A DNA stretch of 15,076 nt from contig CAZZHV010000030.1 in assembly GCA_964654135.1 (NCBI GenBank), forward strand, positions 1 to 15,076, written 5' to 3'. The position numbers and the translations under genes are program-made. The notes beneath the pieces were generated by a model that saw only the letters and a list, made by a program, of their open reading frames with translations, was not told the origin of the DNA and did not search any database. Below, piece after piece: positions 6,495 through 14,100 of the stretch. How positions within the stretch are numbered: position 1 is the stretch's first letter; each line of letters starts with the position of its first letter. The stretch is from CAMLQK01 sp964654135 (lineage in GTDB: Bacteria; Patescibacteriota; Saccharimonadia; Saccharimonadales; UBA4665).

Positions 6495-6617
6495 GTACTA
6501 CTATCTACTTTTGTCAGATGACGCGCAGGATTTTACCTACTATACCATATGTTTGTTTTGGATTTTTTGACGTAATAACCACATTATATATCGCAGGTGA
6601 TATTAAGTTTGCAGGTG

Positions 6618-6623
6618 TACAAT
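6618..6623 (+). promoter_or_regulatory. -10 element of the malic enzyme gene, leaderless
   Basis: TACAAT matches TATAAT at five of six positions and ends eight bases before the A of the ATG at 6631. No ribosome binding site fits in between. No good -35 is seen at the normal distance. TTGACG at 6567-6572 is too far away for this hexamer and has no well-placed partner of its own. Confidence 0.5.
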
Positions 6624-6630
6624 TAAGAGT

Positions 6631-7761
6631 ATGGATTATTCAAAACTCGCACTCGAAAAACACAAAGAACTTAAAGGCAAGATAACTATTCAGCCGCGTG
6701 ATGTCGTAGACAGTAAAGAAAAACTTAGCACGTACTATTCTCCCGGCGTTGGAGCCGTAAGCAGCTACGTTGCAGAGCACCCCGAAGAGACTCGTGACTA
6801 TACCTGGACTAATAACAACGTAGCTGTTGTGAGCAACGGAACTGCCGTGCTTGGTCTGGGCAATATCGGACCCTACGGCGCACTGCCGGTTATGGAAGGC
6901 AAAGCTATGCTCTTTAAGACTTTCGCTGATATTGACGCTGTGCCGATCGTGCTTAATGCAACCACTGCCGATGAGATTGTCGACACCGTTAAGCGTATCG
7001 CACCGAGCTTTGGAGGTATTAACCTCGAGGATATTGCTGCTCCCCTTTGTTTTGAGGTTGAAGAGCGCCTGAAAGCCGAGCTTAACATTCCTGTTATGCA
7101 TGACGACCAGCACGGTACTGCCGTAGTAACGCTGGCTGGCCTTATTAATGCTACCAAGATTACCGGGCGCGAGCTCAAGACAAGTCGTATTGTATTAGTG
7201 GGCGCAGGTGCGGCTGGCGTTGCCATAGCAAAACTCATTCATCTCTACGCGGGCAGCGACATTGTGGCCGTAGACAGTAAAGGCATTATTACCAAGAATC
7301 GCGATGGCCTTAACCAAGAAAAGCAAATTCTGGCCGAGTTTAATCATAAACAGGAAGACGGAACACTTGCCGACGCCGTTAAAGGTGCTGATATCTTTAT
7401 TGGTGTTTCGCAAGCGGGTTTGCTTACGGCAGATATGGTCAAAACCATGGCCAAAGACCCGATTGTATTCGCAATGGCCAATCCTGTGCCAGAAATTATG
7501 CCAGACGTTGCACGCAAAGCAGGTGTCGCCGTGATCGCGACTGGGCGCAGCGACTTTCCAAACCAAGTTAACAACTCCTTGGCATTTCCTGGTATTTTCC
7601 GTGGCGCGCTTGATAATCGCGTTCAGAAAATTACTGATGAACACAAGATTGCAGCCGCAGAAGCTCTGGCAGCACTAGTCGAAAACCCTACTGCCGATAA
7701 GATTATCCCTGGTCCATTTGACGACGGCGTAACAGCTGCCGTTGCAAATGTAATCAGATAG
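6631..7761 (+). CDS. NAD(P)-dependent malic enzyme
   Basis: The enzyme decarboxylates malate to pyruvate and CO2 with reduction of NAD(P). The 376 residues match the short bacterial form without the phosphotransacetylase-like domain. Catalytic Tyr36 lies in YSPGV and Lys91 in MEGKAMLFK. Metal ligands are Glu133-Asp134 (INLEDIAAP) and Asp158-Asp159 (HDDQHGTA). The cofactor loop GAGAAG is at 191-196, and the C-terminal motif ATGRSDFPNQVNNSLAFPG is complete. Asp215 at the end of the second cofactor strand hints at NAD, but this is not decisive. In a fermentative organism it would feed pyruvate and reducing power to central metabolism (inference). The mRNA appears leaderless, and a terminator follows 22 bases after the stop. 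Confidence 0.96.
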   Translation: MDYSKLALEKHKELKGKITIQPRDVVDSKEKLSTYYSPGVGAVSSYVAEHPEETRDYTWTNNNVAVVSNGTAVLGLGNIGPYGALPVMEGKAMLFKTFADIDAVPIVLNATTADEIVDTVKRIAPSFGGINLEDIAAPLCFEVEERLKAELNIPVMHDDQHGTAVVTLAGLINATKITGRELKTSRIVLVGAGAAGVAIAKLIHLYAGSDIVAVDSKGIITKNRDGLNQEKQILAEFNHKQEDGTLADAVKGADIFIGVSQAGLLTADMVKTMAKDPIVFAMANPVPEIMPDVARKAGVAVIATGRSDFPNQVNNSLAFPGIFRGALDNRVQKITDEHKIAAAEALAALVENPTADKIIPGPFDDGVTAAVANVIR

Positions 7762-7783
7762 CTAAATAAACAATGTATTTTAC

Positions 7784-7813
7784 AGGTCCGCAACATTGTT
7801 CTGCGGACCTTTT
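7784..7813 (+). terminator. Intrinsic terminator after malic enzyme
   Basis: AGGTCCGCA (7784-7792) pairs perfectly with TGCGGACCT (7802-7810) over nine bases, followed by a short T run to 7813. It ends malic enzyme transcription. The promoter of the next gene begins within its loop. Confidence 0.85.
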
Positions 7814-7824
7814 GATGCTATAGT
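7796..7824 (+). promoter_or_regulatory. Promoter of the surface protein gene
   Basis: TGCTATAGT (7816-7824) is an extended -10 with five of six core matches. TTGTTC (7796-7801) lies exactly 17 bases before the hexamer. The predicted start near 7831 gives a 21-base leader holding an AAGGAG site at 7841-7846. Confidence 0.65.
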
Positions 7825-7851
7825 ACGCGCAAGTATTTTGAAGGAGTTCTT

Positions 7852-8568
7852 ATGGGTTATTTCCGTGAGTTAAAACGGGACATGTTTCCATCAACAGCAA
7901 ACGTAGACTATACCGAGTACGAAGGCGATTACGACGCTGACTACGCCGATATAGACCCTCGAGAAGCACAGCGTAACTATAAGCGCACCGGGCGTCGCAT
8001 GAAAATTGCGGGCGCCTTAGCTGCAGTTGCGGTTGTTGGTGGTAGCTTAATAGTTTGGGCTGGAAGCGATAACAAGCCACGTGCTAGCGCATCCGCAGAA
8101 CAAACTCCCGATGGCAGTGCGACAGTGGACTCAGGTAGTGCGCAAACTACTTCACCAAGTCCATCTGAGTCAGAAAGCGAATCTGCTTCTCCAACTCCAA
8201 CTCAAACCGAAGAAGCTAGCCCAAGCCCTGCAGCAACTAGCGTCAGCCCAACACCCACTAAGACGCATGTCGTAATTCCAGCCACTCCTACTCCCGTAGA
8301 AACAACGTCAGCTCCTGCAGAAGAAGCCTATGGTGCTTGTCATCTCAATACAGACGCATCGTCACCAGACTACCGTCACCGCGAATCAATCTGCGAAAAG
8401 CCTATTACAGCCTATACGGATTCAGATGGAGCAACACCATCCTTTGAAGTTAATGGTCCAGTTGAGTTTAACTGTCTCGATGCTGAGCGTGGCTACGTAG
8501 AGGCATCCATTAGTAATGCCGTTGGCTGGGTAGCGCTACCGAATCTCGCCAACGACGTCTGCAACTAA
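7852..8568 (+). CDS. Membrane-anchored surface protein with Ser/Thr/Pro stalk
   Basis: No named family is certain. AAGGAG five bases before the ATG fixes the start. Residues 1-50 are charged and cytoplasmic, with Tyr/Asp-rich DYTEYEGDYDADYADID. A single membrane helix spans about 51-70 (KIAGALAAVAVVGGSLIVWA), with basic residues before it, giving an N-in, C-out topology. Residues 75-157 are a low-complexity Ser/Thr/Pro/Glu linker with PSP, SPTPT and SES repeats, like a cell-wall-spanning stalk. The C-terminal 80 residues contain four cysteines (163, 181, 208, 237) and end in a strand-rich stretch with GWVALPNL that resembles a small SH3-like module. The cysteines could form two external disulfides. 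It ends in a four-base tail-to-tail overlap with pilB. Surface binding or wall attachment is only inference. Confidence 0.85.
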   Translation: MGYFRELKRDMFPSTANVDYTEYEGDYDADYADIDPREAQRNYKRTGRRMKIAGALAAVAVVGGSLIVWAGSDNKPRASASAEQTPDGSATVDSGSAQTTSPSPSESESESASPTPTQTEEASPSPAATSVSPTPTKTHVVIPATPTPVETTSAPAEEAYGACHLNTDASSPDYRHRESICEKPITAYTDSDGATPSFEVNGPVEFNCLDAERGYVEASISNAVGWVALPNLANDVCN

Positions 8569-10172
8569 GCGACGACGCGATATACTTCTTCGATTGTCGT
8601 AATGCCCTGGAGCGCCTTTAGGACACCGTCCTGAAGCATGGTTAACATACCATCTTGTACAGCACGCTCTTCGAGCATGTTTGAGGTAATTTGGTTTGGA
8701 GGCATTTTTAGAATCTGCTGAATACCTGGAGTCATCTGGAGCTGTTCGCGGATTGCGATCTGACCGGTGTAACCAAAAGGATTTTCCTCTGATGCACCAG
8801 GCTTGTAGAGTGTGGCATTGGACAGGTCTGGACGATCGACGCCTGGGGGCAGCGTATCAATAACAGCCTGGAGTTGGGCACGAAGGCCATCATCCAATTG
8901 GTATGGCTGTTTGGTTTTTTCATCGAGGCGACGCACAAGACGCTGAGCCATAATAAGGTGAATGGCAGATGCAAACAGCGGGTTAACACCAATGAAGTCA
9001 ATCATACGTGTTAGTGCCGCGCTCGTATTGCTAGCGTGGAACGTACTCAAAACTAAGTGACCAGTTAGTGCGGCCTGCAAAGACGTCTTGGCGGTATCTT
9101 GGTCTCGAATCTCACCAACCATCACGACATCAGGGTCAAGGCGCAATACGGCGCGCAGTTTCTCGGCAAAGCCAGTCGTATTTGTATCGCCATGGACTGG
9201 GATTTGCACGACACCCGGTAGGTAGTATTCAACTGGATCTTCAAGTGTAATAAGCTTGCGTTCATCACTGTTTAAAGTGTTAAGCAGTGAGTAAAGCGTT
9301 GTGGTCTTACCGGAACCGGTTGGACCAACGATTAGCACCAAGCCAGTTGGATGGCGGATAATATCATCGACAACATCACGTTCACGGGCCGAAAGGCCAA
9401 GCTTCTCGAGGTTCAAAAGTTCCATCTTCATGGTAAACAAACGCATAACCACGTCCTGGCCATAAGCGGTAGGAACGGTTTCGACACGTAAGTTAACAGT
9501 AATTTCATCGCCGGTTGCCATTTTGTATTTACGGTTAATGTGCCCAGTTTGCGCTTCGTCAACACCGGTAGAAACATTAGCTGCAACAGCAATTGATGAC
9601 AAAAGTGAACGATACTTTTCATTCGAGAGCACCGCAATGGGGTGCAAAACACCATCAACGCGGAAGCGGATACGAACACCATTTTCTTGGTTCTCAAGGT
9701 GAATGTCCGATGCCTGCAAATGGTAGGCTTGCTGTACAAGATATGCCAGAATGTCGTCCGAGCGCACCTGGTCAAGGGTCATTGTGACGCTATCTACAAG
9801 GCTTTTACCCTGATACTTGTCGCCAGCAAATGAGATTTCGTCGTACTGAATCTTTTTAGGTGGGTCGAACAAGCGCATGTATTCGCGGTAGCCAGCATCA
9901 GAGATAATGGCAAAGCCGACACGACGATCACTAAAACGCTGTTGAAGTGCATTAATCGTCTGCTGTGAGGTTGTAGTCGTAATACCAAAGAAAATGTTGC
10001 TCTGGTCCTCTTGGATAGGCACCACGCGTGACTGGTACATCTCTTGAACATCAAGCAAATCTTTATAGAGTACTTTTTCGGTCACTGCCGAAGTATCTAC
10101 ATAGTTCAGCCCCAAAAGAGCTGCGCGTCGCTGAGTAGCGACTTCTTCGTCGTGACGAGCATTCTGAGCCAT
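8565..10172 (-). CDS. pilB: PilB/GspE-type secretion ATPase (type IV pilus assembly)
   Basis: This hexameric ATPase drives pilin polymerisation in type IV pili or type II-like systems at the inner face of the membrane. An N-terminal adaptor domain (about 1-130) precedes the motor. Walker A GPTGSGKTTT has its lysine at 289. Walker B VVMVGEIRDQDT has Glu354. The histidine box TGHLVLSTFHASN follows. After QRLVRRL, where PilB and GspE usually carry a four-cysteine zinc cluster, this protein reads DEKTKQPY and no cysteines remain. The start at 10172 (535 residues) is preferred because the further-upstream ATG at 10199 lies before the promoter. No pilus partner genes adjoin it. Type IV pili are known in Saccharibacteria, where they aid motility and host contact. 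Confidence 0.92.
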   Translation of the reverse strand: MAQNARHDEEVATQRRAALLGLNYVDTSAVTEKVLYKDLLDVQEMYQSRVVPIQEDQSNIFFGITTTTSQQTINALQQRFSDRRVGFAIISDAGYREYMRLFDPPKKIQYDEISFAGDKYQGKSLVDSVTMTLDQVRSDDILAYLVQQAYHLQASDIHLENQENGVRIRFRVDGVLHPIAVLSNEKYRSLLSSIAVAANVSTGVDEAQTGHINRKYKMATGDEITVNLRVETVPTAYGQDVVMRLFTMKMELLNLEKLGLSARERDVVDDIIRHPTGLVLIVGPTGSGKTTTLYSLLNTLNSDERKLITLEDPVEYYLPGVVQIPVHGDTNTTGFAEKLRAVLRLDPDVVMVGEIRDQDTAKTSLQAALTGHLVLSTFHASNTSAALTRMIDFIGVNPLFASAIHLIMAQRLVRRLDEKTKQPYQLDDGLRAQLQAVIDTLPPGVDRPDLSNATLYKPGASEENPFGYTGQIAIREQLQMTPGIQQILKMPPNQITSNMLEERAVQDGMLTMLQDGVLKALQGITTIEEVYRVVA

Positions 10173-10181
10173 ATTGTCCTT

Positions 10182-10190
10182 AGTATAGCA
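10182..10190 (-). promoter_or_regulatory. Extended -10 promoter of pilB, nearly leaderless
   Basis: On the minus strand TGCTATACT (10190-10182) is a strong extended -10. It ends ten bases before the ATG at 10172, so the mRNA should carry only about three leader bases. AAGGA lies in the gap but would be mostly untranscribed. Confidence 0.6.
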
Positions 10191-10204
10191 TGAGCACATT
10201 GGAC

Positions 10205-10213
10205 TGGTATACT
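10205..10213 (+). promoter_or_regulatory. Extended -10 promoter of the RNA methyltransferase, leaderless
   Basis: TGGTATACT is an extended -10 with a good core. It ends seven bases before the A of the ATG at 10220. With the pilB element 14 bases to the left it forms an inverted repeat matching at eight of nine positions, so the two promoters face away from each other and their polymerase footprints overlap. Confidence 0.62.
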
Positions 10214-10219
10214 GTTCCT

Positions 10220-10720
10220 ATGCGAAATATTATTCTTATCGCGCACAATCTGCGCAGCTGCCATAACATCGGCTCACTTCTGCGTACTGCTGAGGGCTTG
10301 GGCGTTACTAAAGTTTACCTTACAGGCTACACACCATTCCCTGCCGGCCAAGCAAATGATCCTCGATTGCCGCACCTGGCGGTCAAAATAGACAAGCAAA
10401 TTCACAAAACCGCTCTCGATGCCGAGCATCAGATTGAATGGGAGCGAATTGAAGACGTGCATCGCGTATTCGAACAGTTACACAAGGACAACTATCAAAT
10501 AATGGCTGTTGAGCAGAGTGACAATTCTATTGCGCTACCTGATTATCGCCCAGAAGGAAACGTCGCCTTACTTATGGGACGCGAAGTAGAAGGTGTCGAA
10601 CCCGAGATTCTCGCGATCTGCGATGGCGCGCTCGAAATACCTATGTTTGGTCAAAAAGAGTCGTTCAATGTAGTGCAGGCGGCCGCCATGGCGCTCTACC
10701 ACTGTCGCTTTATTGCCTAG
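10220..10720 (+). CDS. TrmH-family (SPOUT) RNA 2'-O-methyltransferase
   Basis: Proteins of this family methylate ribose 2'-hydroxyls in tRNA or rRNA using S-adenosylmethionine bound in a trefoil knot. The 166 residues carry motif 1 (NLRSCHNIGSLLRTAEGLG, 10-28), motif 2 (LLMGREVEGVEPEIL) and motif 3 (IPMFGQKESFNVVQAAAMALY). Motif 3 reads ESFNVVQA where SLNVSVA is usual. There is no extra N-terminal RNA-binding domain, so it is of the compact type; the substrate cannot be assigned. The ATG at 10220 is preferred over one at 10190 because the promoter lies between them and the product then begins directly with the fold. The 3' end overlaps the convergent membrane protein gene by four bases. Confidence 0.9.
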   Translation: MRNIILIAHNLRSCHNIGSLLRTAEGLGVTKVYLTGYTPFPAGQANDPRLPHLAVKIDKQIHKTALDAEHQIEWERIEDVHRVFEQLHKDNYQIMAVEQSDNSIALPDYRPEGNVALLMGREVEGVEPEILAICDGALEIPMFGQKESFNVVQAAAMALYHCRFIA

Positions 10721-11142
10721 ACGAGACGCGTAGCGACCACACCCGCCAAAATTACAGATACAAGTATAAGGTCGAGCATCATGTGGTGCTGGTGGTGTAA
10801 TACGTAGTCTTCGCCGTGAGCAATAGCCTTTTGCCAAGCCAAAGTGTGCCGCGTTACAAAGATAACCGCGCTTATAGCTGCTGCAGCAAACACAATCGCA
10901 ACCGCCAGCGTACTGCCGTGTGTCCATATCTGCATACGAGTAGTTTCGTTAGGTACTACAGACGCAGCAGTCGTAAGCGAAGCACTTTGAGCAATCATGC
11001 CGTTAAACAGAGCTGTCAGACCGATCATTGGCAAATATGGCCAGTATGTCTTCGTAAAATGCTTTGTGTGCGACTGATGTTGTCCAGTGCGACGTTTGTG
11101 ATGAATAGTTGGACGTGTTTTTGGTTTGTTAGCGATTACCAT
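10717..11142 (-). CDS. Small three-helix membrane protein, unknown function
   Basis: No family is recognised. The 141 residues begin with a very basic, His-rich tail (about 1-30) that should stay in the cytoplasm. Hydrophobic segments lie at about 33-53 (YWPYLPMIGLTALFNGMIA), 77-98 (STLAVAIVFAAAAISAVIFV) and 121-139 (MMLDLILVSVILAGVVATRL). A His cluster HHQHH (116-120) precedes the last helix. With the basic N-terminus inside, the C-terminus would lie outside. The gene starts 22 bases after dnaE on the same strand but has its own -10 in that gap and no ribosome binding site. It ends in a CTAG overlap with the methyltransferase gene. Confidence 0.78.
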   Translation of the reverse strand: MVIANKPKTRPTIHHKRRTGQHQSHTKHFTKTYWPYLPMIGLTALFNGMIAQSASLTTAASVVPNETTRMQIWTHGSTLAVAIVFAAAAISAVIFVTRHTLAWQKAIAHGEDYVLHHQHHMMLDLILVSVILAGVVATRLV

Positions 11143-11151
11143 AATAAGTTT

Positions 11152-11160
11152 AGTGTAGCA
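11152..11160 (-). promoter_or_regulatory. Extended -10 promoter of the membrane protein gene
   Basis: On the minus strand TGCTACACT (11160-11152) is an extended -10 lying wholly in the 22-base gap after dnaE. It ends ten bases before the ATG, predicting a leader of about three bases. The gap contains no Shine-Dalgarno sequence. Confidence 0.5.
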
Positions 11161-11164
11161 TATT

Positions 11165-14100
11165 TTACTGCACTACGACGTTTTCACTTCCAATAATGTC
11201 ACGTAATTTTTTAATATTCTCGTCCGTGTTGCTCATACCGGTTGGCAGCTTAATAATTTGCTTGTTTGTAGCCGGGCCAAGCACCAAAATAACGTCAGTA
11301 CTACCCGGAGCTTTATCAATAACATGCTTAAGCCCCAGCAATAGCTCTTGGTTGTGGCTATCAACGAGGCGTATGTAGCAACGCTGAATTGTAGTCGGCT
11401 TTTCTACGATGTCGGCTTCAGTTTGACCTGCTTTGGATTTGGTATCAACAGCCACACTGCGGTCTTTTGTAGCTGTCACAGAAGCGGCGGCAGATCGTTT
11501 GCTGCCTGGGGCACGCATTTTCTTGCCGGTCGGCTGATAGACCTGCGCCTGCTCAGAGGTGACCTCACGGGCATCATCAACCAAAATCTTGACCTCTTCA
11601 CCAAGGTTACCGTCGCGATCCTTGGCGGATACCTTGCCGCGCGAAATGATTACCTTGTCACGTTCCCATAGGCCAGCTGTTTGCTGGTAGGCACCCGGGA
11701 ACAAGATAAGTTCTAATTCGGCATGTTTGTCCTCGAGTTTTACGAATGCCATTTTCTGACCGTTCTTAGTCGTAATTTCACGGACATCAGCAATAGCGCC
11801 ACCAATAACAACACCTCGCCCTTCGTGCTCTGGCTTGAGCTCATTCATAGGCATTGTTTGCTCGCTTAGGAATGTCTCGAACATAGCTAATGGATGTTGG
11901 CTTAAATATAGGCCAAGGAGTTCACGCTCCCAAATAAGCTGTTCGCGAGGCGAGAAGACTTCTGCCGCTTTTTCGAGCGCCAAAGCTGGCTTAGCAATAG
12001 CAGCCGAACCATCGGTAACCAAGCCAAAGAGATCGGTCTGGCCACTGTTAGCTTCTTTTTGCAAGCGGTTGGCGTACGCCAGCATCATGTCGAGGTTGTG
12101 GAGCAAGTCAGATCGGTTACCAAAACGATCGAACGCACCAGCCTTAATTAGGCTTTCGACGTTTTTGCGGTTTACAACGCGTGGGTTAACTTTAGAAAGA
12201 TAGTCTTCGAGGCTCGTAAATTTACCGCCCTCCTTGCGGGCACGCAAAATCTCTTCTACTGCACCAGTCCCAACGTTCTTAATAGCATTCATGCCGAAAC
12301 GAATTGGCGCCTTACGGTTGTCTGGATTCTCGGGATCGCGGACAACGGCAAACTCAAGGAAGGATTCGTTAATGTCTGGAGGTAATACATCGATACCCAT
12401 GTGCTTACATTCGGCGATCTCGATTGCCAAGCGATCGGTGTCATCATAGTCACTGGTCATAACCGCTGCCATAAATGCGGCCGGGTAATGTGCCTTGAGG
12501 TAGGCGGTCCAATATGCGATAAGACCATAGCATGCCGCGTGAGACTTGTTAAAACAGTAGGCTGCAAAGTCTTCGAGCTGCTTCCAGAAGCGCTCCATAA
12601 GATCACGAGGAATGCCGGATACACGCTCGGCACCATCAATCATCTTGTCCTTCATTTTGGCCATCAGGTCGATCTTTTTCTTACCAATCGCCTTACGTAA
12701 AGTATCTGCCTCACCACCGGTAAAGCCACAGACTTCCTTAGAAATCTGCATCACCTGTTCCTGGTACACAAGCACACCGTAGGTGTTCTTGAGGGCATTT
12801 TCCATGCTTGGGTGCGGATACACAATCTTCTTGAGACCGTGCTTACGGGCAATAAAGTCGTCGATAAACTGCATTGGGCCCGGGCGGTATAATGCCACCA
12901 TCGCAATAATATCTTCGAACACAGTTGGCTTAAGTTCCTTGAGGTAGCGCTTCATGCCTGCGGATTCCAGCTGGAATACACCAGTTGTGTCACCACTGCC
13001 AAGCAGGTCGTACGCTATTTTGGTGTCCAGTGGGATAGTCGAAAGGTTAATGTCCTTGCCGTATACACGTTTGACGATACGTAAACAGTTGTTAATAATT
13101 GTTAAGTTTGAGAGGCCCAAGAAGTCCATCTTAAGCAAACCAAGTTCCTCGACAGTACCCATCGGGAACTGCGCAGTAACGACGCCTTTTTGTGCCATTT
13201 CGAGCGGCACAAATTTAACGAGATCATCTGGCGCGATAATCACACCACAGGCATGCACACCGTGGCTGCGCACTGTACCTTCCAAAATCATTGCCTGATC
13301 AATTACCCGCTTGGAAACTTCGTTGCTCTCATATTCTTTCCTGAGGTCTGGGTCTTTAACAATAGAGGTCGATAATGGAATATGACGGCCCTGTACTGGC
13401 TGTGGAATAAGCTTAGCTAGTCGGTCGGCATCGGCATAGGGCACCTGCAACACGCGAGCAACATCGCGCACGGCGTTGCGGGCAAACATACGACCAAACG
13501 TTACGATGTTAGACACACGTTCGCTGCCGTACTTTTGCGAACAATATTGAATAACTTCATCGCGACGGGAGTCCTGAATGTCGATGTCCACATCGGGCAT
13601 ACTAATACGATCGGGATTAAGAAAACGCTCAAACAGTAAGTCGTACTTAAGCGGGTCGAGATCGGTAATCTTTACGGCGTACGCAATAATAGAACCCGCC
13701 GCAGAGCCACGACCCGGGCCAAAAATAATACCCTGGTCTTTTCCCCAACTAATAAAGTCGGATACAATCAAGAAGTAGCCGTTAAAGCCCATCTGAGAAA
13801 TAATGCTCAGCTCGTATTCGGCGCGCTTAATTGGCGCTTCGGGAACGTACGTTCTAGCCTCTTCGACGGTCATATTGGCAGTTTCTTCTTCGGTTTTGCC
13901 GCCATAGCGCCACGCCAAGCCACGCCACACAAGTTTGTTTAAGAAGGATTCTTCTGTCTCACCTTCTGGCACCGGAAACTTAGGGATCAAAATGCCACCC
14001 AATTCAATTTCGAGATTCACCCTATCGGCAATCTCGCGAGTGTTGCTAATAACTTCTGGATTATCCTTGCCCCAACGCTTAATAATTTCAGCTGGATCCT

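Noticed and set aside
6567..6592. TTGACG as the -35 of a malic enzyme promoter
   Set aside because: The nearest -10-like hexamer (TATATC, 6587-6592) has only a 14-base spacer, so the pair is poor. The TACAAT at 6618 is better placed.
10173..10219. Upstream starts at 10199 (pilB) and 10190 (methyltransferase)
   Set aside because: Both lie at or beyond the predicted promoters, and both added peptides are unlike their families. Starts at 10172 and 10220 fit better.
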